From an uncultured Corynebacterium sp. (GTDB lineage: Bacteria > Actinomycetota > Actinomycetes > Mycobacteriales > Mycobacteriaceae), in contig CALZCR010000085.1 in NCBI GenBank assembly GCA_945631445.1, forward strand, positions 1-6,986: a DNA stretch of 6,986 nucleotides. The letters run 5' to 3'. Positions 1-5,377 of this stretch are shown piece by piece (position 1 is the first letter of the stretch; each line of letters opens with the position of its first letter). Under the pieces are notes generated by a model. That model was not told the DNA's origin. It searched no databases and saw only the letters and a program-made list of their open reading frames with translations. A program made the position numbers and the translations under genes.

Positions 1-630
1 GCGCTGAAATGGCAGGACCAGGGCGCTGAATGGCTGCATTTCGTGGACCTCGACGCCGCCTTCGGCCGTGGCTCCAACCATGAGCTCATGGCGGAAATCA
101 CCGGCCAACTCGACGTCAAAGTCGAGCTGACCGGCGGCATCCGCGACGACGAGTCCCTGGAACGCGCGCTGGCCACCGGCGCGCAGCGAGTCAACATCGG
201 CACCGCCGCCCTGCAGAAGCCGGAGTGGATCGCCCGCGTGCTCGGCGAGTACGGCGACAAGGTGGCCGTGGACATCGCGGTACGCAACGAAAACGGCGAA
301 TGGCGCACCAAGGGCAACGGATGGGTCTCCGACGGCGGCGACCTGTGGGAGGTGCTCGAGCGGCTCGACTCCGCCGGCTGCCAGCGCTTCGTGGTCACCG
401 ACGTATCCAAGGACGGCACCCTGGCCGGACCCAACATCGACCTGCTGCGCGACGTCTCCGCCGCCACCGACGCCGCCATCACCGCGTCCGGGGGGATTTC
501 CTCCATCGCGGACGTCACCGCCGTCGCCGCGCACGCCGACGAAGACATCGACTCCGTCATCATCGGCAAGGCGCTCTACGAAAACCGCTTCACCCTGACC
601 GACGCCCTGGCCGCCGTGGCGGGCAAGTAA
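1..630 (+). CDS. hisA: HisA, ProFAR isomerase (HisA-only type), 5'-truncated by window edge
   Basis: Phosphoribosylformimino-5-aminoimidazole carboxamide ribotide isomerase, a cytosolic (beta/alpha)8 enzyme of histidine synthesis. The reading frame is open from base 1; 209 residues are visible, and alignment with Streptomyces PriA from memory suggests about 37 are missing, including the first catalytic Asp. Seen in fragment numbering: VDLDAAFG (15-22), phosphate-binding TGGIRDD (44-50), VNIGTAAL (64-71), KGNGW loop (104-108), TDVSKDGT (133-140; D138 matches the PriA general acid) and ASGGIS followed by IIGKALY near the C terminus. T44 and N106 occupy the positions that are Ser81 and Arg139 in S. 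coelicolor PriA; both residues are needed there for the TrpF-type reaction, so this looks like a monofunctional HisA. The Asp usual in the fifth strand (LDV) is Ala here (A93), with an Asp two residues earlier (D91). A GTG at 43 is not the true start because homology continues upstream. The stop lies 6 nt before impA. Confidence 0.95.
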   Translation, partial: ALKWQDQGAEWLHFVDLDAAFGRGSNHELMAEITGQLDVKVELTGGIRDDESLERALATGAQRVNIGTAALQKPEWIARVLGEYGDKVAVDIAVRNENGEWRTKGNGWVSDGGDLWEVLERLDSAGCQRFVVTDVSKDGTLAGPNIDLLRDVSAATDAAITASGGISSIADVTAVAAHADEDIDSVIIGKALYENRFTLTDALAAVAGK

Positions 631-636
631 CCCACC

Positions 637-1428
637 ATGCGCACCCTGGAGAACATGCTCGCGGTGGCGGTCTCCGCCGTCGAAGACGCGGAGCGCCTGT
701 TCACGGACGGGTTGGGCGCCATGCCCGCCCACCACAAGAAACAGGGCGACTTCGCCACCGAGGTGGACCTGGCGATTGAGGCGCTGCTACGTGAGCGCCT
801 CCACGAAGAAACCGGCGTCGACGTCTACGGCGAAGAAGCCGGCGGCGTCTACAACGCGGAAGCCACCTGGATCGTCGACCCCATCGACGGCACCTCCAAC
901 TACGCCGCGGGCAACCCCTCCTGCGCCATCTTGGTCTCCCTCGTCCTGGACGACGAACCCGTCGTGGCCGTCACCTCGATCCCTACGTTGCGCACCCGCC
1001 TGACCGCCGTCAAAGGCGGCCCGGTCCACCTCAGCGGCAGCCCGCTGCCCGCCATCGCCGAACGCGACGCCCTCGTCGCCCAAGTCGGGTTCTCCTCGCT
1101 GGGATCCAAAGCCGGCCACGTGTTCTCGGACGCCTCCCGCTTTGAACTGCTGGCCCGGTTGGCCACCTCGCCGCTGCGCCCACGCATCACCGGATCGATC
1201 GGCATCGACTTAGGTTTCACCGCCCAAGGCATCTTCGACGCCGCGATCAGCTTTTCACCGTATGTGTGGGACAACGCCGCCGGCGTCCTGCTGGTGCGTT
1301 CCGCCGGCGGCGTGGTCACCGACGCCTTAGGCCAGCCCTGGACCCCACGCTCCACGGGCGTCGTCGCCGGCACCGCCTCCGCCCACCGCCTCATCCTGCA
1401 GACGATGGACGACATCCTCAACCCCTAA
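637..1428 (+). CDS. impA: Inositol-monophosphatase-family phosphatase (ImpA)
   Basis: Mg2+-dependent phosphatase of the inositol monophosphatase superfamily, 263 aa, the usual length for the family. The metal-site motifs are intact: GDFATEVD (37-44), GEEAGG with E67 (65-70), [12 protein letters not shown] with D81, I83 and D84 (78-89), and the C-terminal WDNAAG with D212 (211-216). No signal peptide or membrane segment is visible, so it is probably cytosolic. It lies between hisA and hisF, 6 nt after the hisA stop, the position held by impA in corynebacteria and mycobacteria. Its substrate is not readable from sequence: myo-inositol-1-phosphate, another sugar phosphate or histidinol phosphate are all possible, but in C. 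glutamicum, as I recall, the histidinol-phosphate phosphatase (hisN) is a different family member at another locus. The ATG at 637 has only a weak upstream ribosome-binding site, so translation may depend on coupling to hisA; ATG 655 is a possible alternative start. Confidence 0.88.
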   Translation: MRTLENMLAVAVSAVEDAERLFTDGLGAMPAHHKKQGDFATEVDLAIEALLRERLHEETGVDVYGEEAGGVYNAEATWIVDPIDGTSNYAAGNPSCAILVSLVLDDEPVVAVTSIPTLRTRLTAVKGGPVHLSGSPLPAIAERDALVAQVGFSSLGSKAGHVFSDASRFELLARLATSPLRPRITGSIGIDLGFTAQGIFDAAISFSPYVWDNAAGVLLVRSAGGVVTDALGQPWTPRSTGVVAGTASAHRLILQTMDDILNP

Positions 1429-1472
1429 ACCCCAGACCAACCCCCACCACGACACAAAGGACACCAGCACCC

Positions 1473-2249
1473 ATGTCGGTTGCCATCCGCATCATCCCCT
1501 GCCTCGACGTCGACGACGGCCGCGTGGTCAAAGGCGTCAACTTCGCCAACCTCCGCGACGCCGGCGACCCCGTCGAACTCGCCGCCCGCTACAACCAGGA
1601 AGGCGCCGACGAGCTGACCTTCCTCGACGTCTCCGCCTCCAAAGACGGCCGCGGCACCATGCTCGACGTCGTGCGCCGCACCGCCGAAGAAATCTTCATC
1701 CCGCTGACCGTCGGCGGCGGCGTGCGCTCCGTCGACGACGTCGACGAACTGCTGCGCGCCGGGGCGGACAAGGTCTCGGTCAACACTTCCGCGATCGCCC
1801 GGCCGGAGCTGCTGCGCGAATTGTCCGAGCGCTTCGGGTCCCAGTGCATCGTGCTCTCCGTCGACGCCCGCCGGGTGCCGGAGGGCGGCGATCCGCAGCC
1901 CTCCGGCTTCGAGGTCACCACTCACGGCGGCACCCGCTCCGCCGGCCTCGACGCCGTCGAATGGGCGCGCCGCGGCCAGGAGATGGGCGTCGGCGAGGTC
2001 CTGCTGAACTCCATGGACGGCGACGGCACCAAGGACGGCTTCGACCTCGAGCTGTTGAAAAAGGTCCGCGCGGCCGTGTCCATCCCGATCATCGCCTCCG
2101 GCGGCGCCGGTAAAGCGGAACACTTCCCGCCGGCCGTCGAGGCCGGCGCGGACGCCGTGCTGGCGGCCACGATCTTCCACTTCGGCGAGGTCTCGCTCAC
2201 CGAGGTCAAAGACGCGCTGGAAAACGCCGGTAAGGAGGTGCGCCGCTGA
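1473..2249 (+). CDS. hisF: HisF, imidazole glycerol phosphate synthase cyclase subunit
   Basis: Cyclase subunit of IGP synthase, 258 aa. With the glutaminase HisH (not in this window) it uses ammonia and PRFAR to make imidazole-glycerol phosphate and AICAR. The (beta/alpha)8 fold shows its two half-barrel catalytic motifs: [12 protein letters not shown] with D12 (10-21) and LSVDARR with D131 (128-134). Also seen are [11 protein letters not shown] (50-60), the phosphate-binding VGGGVRS (80-86), [13 protein letters not shown] in the second half, and [13 protein letters not shown] for the second phosphate site. The ATG at 1473 is chosen because family homology starts at [10 protein letters not shown] and AAAGGA (1456-1461) lies 11 nt upstream. 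The frame is open further upstream to 1266, but that part runs inside impA and is not HisF-like. The gap after impA is 44 nt. Its stop overlaps the hisI start by 1 nt (TGATG). Confidence 0.96.
   Translation: MSVAIRIIPCLDVDDGRVVKGVNFANLRDAGDPVELAARYNQEGADELTFLDVSASKDGRGTMLDVVRRTAEEIFIPLTVGGGVRSVDDVDELLRAGADKVSVNTSAIARPELLRELSERFGSQCIVLSVDARRVPEGGDPQPSGFEVTTHGGTRSAGLDAVEWARRGQEMGVGEVLLNSMDGDGTKDGFDLELLKKVRAAVSIPIIASGGAGKAEHFPPAVEAGADAVLAATIFHFGEVSLTEVKDALENAGKEVRR
2232..2240 (+). promoter_or_regulatory. Strong ribosome-binding site of hisI inside the hisF 3' end
   Basis: AAGGAGGTG, near-perfect complementarity to the 16S rRNA 3' end, 8 nt before the hisI ATG at 2249. It fixes the hisI start and, with the TGATG stop/start overlap, points to coupled but independently strong initiation of hisI. 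Confidence 0.85.
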
Positions 2250-2614
2250 TGACGCAGCACTCCGATGACCCGGCCGACTACGAGCTGGACCCGCAGATCG
2301 CCGAACGGCTGACGCTCAACGACGCCGGCCTGATGCCTGCCATCGTGCAGGCCGAGGGCAGCGGGGAAGTGCTCATGCTCGCCTGGATGGACGCCCACGC
2401 CCTGGCCCATACGTTGGCCACCCGTCGCGGCACCTACTGGTCCCGCTCCCGCGGCGAGTACTGGATCAAGGGGTTGACCTCGGGGCACACCCAGGAAGTC
2501 ACGGGCGTGCGGCTGGACTGCGACGCCGACGCCCTGTTGGTGACGGTCCACCAGGTCGGGGCGGCCTGCCACACCGGCACCCGCACCTGTTTCGATTCGG
2601 ACGTGCTCTTATGA
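2249..2614 (+). CDS. hisI: HisI, phosphoribosyl-AMP cyclohydrolase
   Basis: Opens the adenine ring of phosphoribosyl-AMP to give ProFAR, the substrate of HisA; a Zn2+/Mg2+ cytosolic enzyme of 121 aa. Visible family motifs: VLMLAWMD (41-48), [14 protein letters not shown] (62-75), SGHTQEV (78-84), then DCDAD (90-94), the Mg-binding aspartate cluster with zinc ligand C91, and CHTGTRTC (107-114) with zinc ligands C107 and C114. There is no C-terminal HisE (phosphoribosyl-ATP pyrophosphatase) domain, so the protein is monofunctional and HisE must be encoded elsewhere, as is usual in actinobacteria. It is joined to hisF by a 1-nt overlap and to the following membrane-protein gene by a 4-nt ATGA overlap. 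All key residues are present. Confidence 0.96.
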   Translation: MTQHSDDPADYELDPQIAERLTLNDAGLMPAIVQAEGSGEVLMLAWMDAHALAHTLATRRGTYWSRSRGEYWIKGLTSGHTQEVTGVRLDCDADALLVTVHQVGAACHTGTRTCFDSDVLL

Positions 2615-3282
2615 GTACGTCGGTGACGCCCGCTCCGACCGACAGGAAGGCCTCGCGCATCGGCGCCTTGGCGCTGCTGCTCGCCGGGCTGGTTCTCCTG
2701 TTGGGCGCACGCATGGAGTGGCTGACGGTCGACGTCTTCGACGACAAGTCCGGCCCCGCGTCCCTCTCCGTGCCGGGTTCGTCCTGGTCCACGGAAGCCA
2801 CCGCCGTGGCCTTGCTGCTGCTGGCCGGCGGGGTGGCCGGTTTCGTGTTGCGCAAGTGGGGCCGCCGCATCGTCGGCGCGATCTCGGCGCTCGCGGCCAT
2901 AGGCGCCAGCTGGAGCCCGATGGCCCTGCTGGCGGGGGAGCCGGACCCGGAGCGGGCCCGCCAAATCCTGACGGTGGGTTCCGCCAGTCAGCGGGCGGAC
3001 AACCCCGTGATGATTTCCGCGTGGGCGGAGGTCACCGGGATGGACGTCTCCTCGGCCGGCCCCGTGCTGGCGCTGGTGGGCGCCGCCCTCGCCTTGTTCG
3101 GCGGCGTGCTGCTGGCCTTCAAACCAGGCTCGGACGGCCCGCGCCTGAACAAGTACGAGAAAAAATCCCAACGCGAGGCGAAGCTGGCGGAGGATTTGCA
3201 GACGAGCCCCGACTCCGGCCGCGTGATGTGGGACGCGCTCGACGCGGACATCGACCCCACCGACATCGACCGCAAGGGATAG
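2611..3282 (+). CDS. Trp-operon-associated-type membrane protein (TIGR02234/PF09534-like)
   Basis: A 223-aa integral membrane protein of unknown function. Four hydrophobic segments are visible at about residues 17-35, 62-80, 86-107 and 150-170, giving a four-helix protein, probably with N and C termini in the cytoplasm. The ARMEWLTV motif (33-40) after helix 1 and the tail ending [13 protein letters not shown] (206-218) match what I recall of the actinobacterial family named after its place in trp operons. The C-terminal tail (171-223) is hydrophilic, with basic [11 protein letters not shown] followed by an acidic end. The start ATG at 2611 overlaps the hisI stop (ATGA), so it is probably translated as part of the his operon. 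In related genomes the family lies next to trpE/trpC, but here only a degenerate trpC-like gene follows. The family assignment comes from remembered motifs and context and no biochemical role can be given. Confidence 0.75.
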   Translation: MSTSVTPAPTDRKASRIGALALLLAGLVLLLGARMEWLTVDVFDDKSGPASLSVPGSSWSTEATAVALLLLAGGVAGFVLRKWGRRIVGAISALAAIGASWSPMALLAGEPDPERARQILTVGSASQRADNPVMISAWAEVTGMDVSSAGPVLALVGAALALFGGVLLAFKPGSDGPRLNKYEKKSQREAKLAEDLQTSPDSGRVMWDALDADIDPTDIDRKG

Positions 3283-3305
3283 CCGGGGGTGCGCCGCGAT
3301 TTTTT
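3266..3305 (+). terminator. Weak candidate terminator at the end of the his transcription unit
   Basis: TCG (3266-3268) and CGCA (3271-3274) can pair with CGA (3297-3299) and TGCG (3290-3293) across a 15-nt loop, followed directly by T6 (3300-3305). The T6 tract stands out in this GC-rich context, but the stem is short and interrupted and overlaps the last codons of the membrane-protein gene. It may separate the his unit from the trpC-like gene; support is modest. Confidence 0.3.
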
Positions 3306-3324
3306 CGGCGGGCGGCCAGCAAGC

Positions 3325-3336
3325 TAACCTTGGTCC
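3325..3336 (+). promoter_or_regulatory. Possible promoter (-10) of the trpC-like gene
   Basis: TAACCT (3325-3330) fits the loose corynebacterial TAnnnT -10 pattern and lies in the 114-nt gap before the trpC-like gene, downstream of the T6 tract. No convincing -35 is visible (TTTTCG at 3302-3307 would be at the right distance), which is common in this genus. It would give a leader of about 60 nt. This is pattern matching only. Confidence 0.25.
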
Positions 3337-3380
3337 ATCACTCTCCGGTGTGAGCTTTATCTCTTAAGCGGCAAGTGGAA

Positions 3381-3387
3381 AAAGGGG
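3381..3387 (+). promoter_or_regulatory. Ribosome-binding site setting the GTG start of the trpC-like gene
   Basis: AAAGGGG lies 9 nt before GTG 3397. It supports this start over the in-frame GTG at 3421, as does the N-terminal match to TrpC proteins (IVAGVLEDVAKRE), which begins a few codons after 3397. Confidence 0.55.
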
Positions 3388-3396
3388 ACAATAACG

Positions 3397-4206
3397 GTGG
3401 CGTTGGCTATACATAATATTGTGGCCGGGGTGCTCGAGGACGTCGCGAAGCGTGAGGCCGTCATCCCCTTCGCGGAGATCAAGGCGCGTTCGCGCGACAC
3501 CGCACCGACCCGCGACGCCGTCGCCGCCCTGTCCCGTTCGGGCTGCGGAGTCGCCGTCGAAATCAAGCGCGCCCTGCCGCACCGCGGCGCCACCGTCGAC
3601 ATCGAATCGATCGCCGCCCTCGCCCGTGATTTCGAGGCCGCGGGCGCGCACCTGGTGGCCTGCCAGACGGAGAAGCTCCGCTTCCACGGCTCGTTGGCCG
3701 ACATGCAGGAGGCGCGGGAAGCCATGGACCTGCCGATGATGTGCCGCGACATCATCGTCGACCCGTATCAGATCCACGAGGCCCGCTGTTACGGCGCCGA
3801 CGTGGTCCCCCTGCAGGTGGAGCTGCTGGAGCAGGCCCGCTTCGAATCCTTGACGGACCGCATCGAATCGTTGGGGATGACGGCGCTGGCGGAGGTGCGC
3901 ACCCCGGAGGAGGCCGACCGGGCCATCTCCGCGGGCGTGCGCGTCATCGGGGTCAACGCGTGGTCGATCGCCTCTGACATCCTCAACCGGGAGATCTTCG
4001 CGGAGATCGTGCCCGGCCTGCCTCAGGAGATCATGCGCATAGCGCTCGGCGGGGTGCGCTCCGCCGGCGACGTGATGAAGTACGCCTCGGCGGGGGCGGA
4101 CGCGGTGCTGGTCGGCGAGACCATCATGTCGGCGGAGGACCCGCGCCAGGCGGCGCGCGGCTTCGTCGCGGCCGGGCAACATCCGGCCTGCCCCTCGCGC
4201 TGGTGA
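3397..4206 (+). CDS. TrpC (indole-3-glycerol-phosphate synthase) homologue with an altered active site
   Basis: A 269-aa (beta/alpha)8 protein that aligns end to end, from memory, with mycobacterial TrpC, from IVAGVLEDVAKREA (8-21) to the AGQHPACP tail. Retained: EIKRA (E55, K57), FHGSL (96-100), DPYQIHEAR (122-130), ESLGMTALAEV with catalytic-type E166, N187 and ADAVLVGE near the end. Changed at positions normally fixed in IGPS: SPS becomes LPH (60-62), the general-acid Lys of LRKDF becomes R117 (MCRDI), VNxRDL becomes VNAWSI (W189, S190), and the ESG phosphate/catalytic motif becomes LGG (217-219). The fold and much of the scaffold are kept while substrate contacts are rewritten, with no stop codon or frameshift. 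I therefore do not call it trpC: it may be catalytically dead, regulatory, or act on another phosphorylated substrate. It lies 114 nt after the membrane-protein gene and 64 nt before lgt, with no other trp gene nearby. Family membership is very likely; the function is unknown. Confidence 0.88.
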   Translation: MALAIHNIVAGVLEDVAKREAVIPFAEIKARSRDTAPTRDAVAALSRSGCGVAVEIKRALPHRGATVDIESIAALARDFEAAGAHLVACQTEKLRFHGSLADMQEAREAMDLPMMCRDIIVDPYQIHEARCYGADVVPLQVELLEQARFESLTDRIESLGMTALAEVRTPEEADRAISAGVRVIGVNAWSIASDILNREIFAEIVPGLPQEIMRIALGGVRSAGDVMKYASAGADAVLVGETIMSAEDPRQAARGFVAAGQHPACPSRW

Positions 4207-4255
4207 AACGCCCCGCCACCCGCAGATCGCATGAGCATAGGCCATGAGGCACACT

Positions 4256-4262
4256 GAAGGGG
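4256..4262 (+). promoter_or_regulatory. Ribosome-binding site deciding the lgt start
   Basis: GAAGGGG ends 8 nt before ATG 4271. The in-frame ATG at 4244 has no comparable site and would add nine residues (MRHTEGVQT) ahead of the conserved [10 protein letters not shown] beginning, so 4271 is preferred. Confidence 0.7.
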
Positions 4263-4270
4263 TGCAAACG

Positions 4271-5245
4271 ATGATTCTCGCGAACATTCCCTCCCCGCCG
4301 CAGGGCGTGTGGCACATCGGCCCGCTCCCGCTCCGCGCCTACGCGCTGTGCATCATCGCCGGCATGTTGGTGGCCCTCTGGCTGACGCTGCGTCGCTACA
4401 CCGCCCGGGGCGGCAACCCCGACACGGTGTGGGACGCGGCGATCGTCGCCATCCCCGCCGGCATCATCGGCGGCCGTATTTACCACGTCATCACGGACGC
4501 GGACAAGTACTTCTGCGAAGGGTGCGACCCGTGGTCCGCGCTGAACATCACCGCCGGCGGCCTGGGGATCTGGGGAGCGGTGATCCTCGGCGGCCTGGCC
4601 GTGTGGGTGCTGTTTCGCATCAAGAAGCTCCCGCTGGGCCCCTTCGCCGACGCCGTGGCCCCCGGCATCATCCTCGCCCAGGCCATCGGCCGGTTGGGCA
4701 ACTGGTTCAACCAGGAGATCTACGGCCGGCCCACCGATGTGCCCTGGGCGCTCGAGCTCTACTACCGCGTCGACGAGGACGGGCAGTTCGCCCCGTTGAC
4801 CGGGCGGTCGACCGGGGAAGTCATCGCCACGGTGCACCCGACGTTTTTGTACGAGCTGTTGTGGAACGTGCTCATCTTCGTGCTGCTGCTGTGGGCGGAC
4901 CGCCGCTTCCGCCTCGGCCACGGCCGGGTCTTCGCCCTGTACGTGGCCGGCTACACGGCCGGCCGGTTCTGGATCGAGCTGCTGCGCGACGACGCCGCCA
5001 CCATGATTTTCGGCCAGCGGGTCAACACGTGGGTCTCGGCGATCGTCTTCATCGGCGCCGTCATCGTGTTCCTGGCGCTGTCCAAGGGCAGGGAGACCCC
5101 GGAGGAGGTGGACCCGAAGTATCACGCGGAGCAGAAGAAGGAGGAGGGCCGCCCCGAAGAAAACTCGTCCGCAGGTGAGCGGCGGGAGATCCCGGCCGCT
5201 GGCTCCACGGCGGCGTCAGGGAAGAAAACGCCTGGTAAACGCTGA
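4271..5245 (+). CDS. lgt: Lgt, prolipoprotein diacylglyceryl transferase
   Basis: Transfers diacylglycerol from phosphatidylglycerol to the lipobox cysteine of prelipoproteins, the first step of lipoprotein maturation; an inner-membrane protein of 324 aa from the chosen start. About seven hydrophobic segments are visible, starting near residue 22. Family motifs: [10 protein letters not shown] (67-76, with H72), GGLGIWG (96-102), the Lgt signature [13 protein letters not shown] (140-152), HPTFLYE (189-195) and [11 protein letters not shown] (231-241). After the last helix (about 254-271) comes a hydrophilic, Lys/Glu- then Ala/Ser/Gly-rich tail of about 50 residues ending GKKTPGKR. It is absent from short Lgt proteins such as that of E. 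coli but common, as I recall, in actinobacteria, and is probably disordered and cytoplasmic. In many actinobacteria lgt directly follows trpA; here it follows the trpC-like gene by 64 nt. All signature residues are present. Confidence 0.96.
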   Translation: MILANIPSPPQGVWHIGPLPLRAYALCIIAGMLVALWLTLRRYTARGGNPDTVWDAAIVAIPAGIIGGRIYHVITDADKYFCEGCDPWSALNITAGGLGIWGAVILGGLAVWVLFRIKKLPLGPFADAVAPGIILAQAIGRLGNWFNQEIYGRPTDVPWALELYYRVDEDGQFAPLTGRSTGEVIATVHPTFLYELLWNVLIFVLLLWADRRFRLGHGRVFALYVAGYTAGRFWIELLRDDAATMIFGQRVNTWVSAIVFIGAVIVFLALSKGRETPEEVDPKYHAEQKKEEGRPEENSSAGERREIPAAGSTAASGKKTPGKR

Positions 5246-5304
5246 AGGACGCCGACGGCTACACAGCGGGGGTCCTAGAAGGGGCGTAAGTTGGTCAGAG
5301 GAGT

Positions 5305-5332
5305 CCGCCCCCGGGTGCCTCGCCGTGGGCGG
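5305..5332 (+). other. GC hairpin in the lgt-pyk gap
   Basis: CCGCCC (5305-5310) and GGGCGG (5327-5332) form a perfect 6-bp stem with a 16-nt loop that holds a small inner CGG/CCG pairing. No T tract follows. It lies 37 nt before the lower pyk ribosome-binding region and could end lgt transcripts or be part of a pyk leader. Short GC stems arise often by chance at this base composition. Confidence 0.3.
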
Positions 5333-5350
5333 CCGTGATCATGAAAATCA

Positions 5351-5356
5351 TATCTT
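5351..5356 (+). promoter_or_regulatory. Possible pyk -10 element
   Basis: TATCTT fits TAnnnT and lies in a short AT-rich island (about 5338-5366) directly before pyk, the only AT-rich stretch of the gap. No clear -35 is seen. TAAGTT (5287-5292) is an alternative that would give a longer leader containing the GC hairpin. Pattern only. Confidence 0.3.
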
Positions 5357-5365
5357 TGTCAGGAT

Positions 5366-5374
5366 AAGGTGGAG
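5366..5374 (+). promoter_or_regulatory. Ribosome-binding site deciding the pyk start
   Basis: AAGGTGGAG offers AAGG (5366-5369) 8 nt before GTG 5378. The in-frame GTG at 5369 lies inside this site, so 5378 is the more likely start, giving MTRRTKIVCTLGP, close to the usual pyruvate-kinase N terminus. Confidence 0.65.
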
Positions 5375-5377
5375 AGC

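Noticed and set aside
43..630. GTG at 43 as the true hisA start
   Set aside because: The frame is open to base 1 and residues before 43 ([14 protein letters not shown]) match the family, so the gene simply begins before the window.
637..1428. Calling this gene hisN (histidinol-phosphatase) because of its place in the his operon
   Set aside because: The family has many substrates and, as I recall, hisN in corynebacteria is a separate family member elsewhere; position alone is not enough.
1266..1472. N-terminal extension of hisF by 69 codons
   Set aside because: This part overlaps impA in another frame, is Arg/Pro-rich and not HisF-like; the homology and ribosome-binding site support ATG 1473.
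1425..2180. 251-codon open frame on the minus strand opposite hisF
   Set aside because: Gly/Ala/Asp/Val repeats typical of GC-rich antisense frames, with no motif.
3292..3310. CGCCG/CGGCG stem with the T6 tract in its loop as a terminator
   Set aside because: The T tract lies in the loop, not after the stem, so it does not have terminator architecture in this pairing.
2718..3353. Second + strand open frame overlapping the membrane-protein gene
   Set aside because: Arg/Gly-rich alternative-frame translation; the frame starting at 2611 has real membrane helices, the ATGA coupling to hisI and the conserved tail.
3397..4206. Calling this gene a functional trpC
   Set aside because: Several residues needed for IGPS activity are replaced, so a functional label would be misleading.
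3364..4317. 317-codon open frame on the minus strand opposite the trpC-like gene
   Set aside because: It is His/Arg/Gly/Ala-rich with no family motif, as expected for an antisense shadow of a GC-rich gene; the + strand has clear TrpC-family homology.
4124..5125. 333-codon open frame on the minus strand opposite lgt
   Set aside because: Low-complexity Asp/Gly/Arg/His composition, directly opposite a gene with all Lgt signatures.
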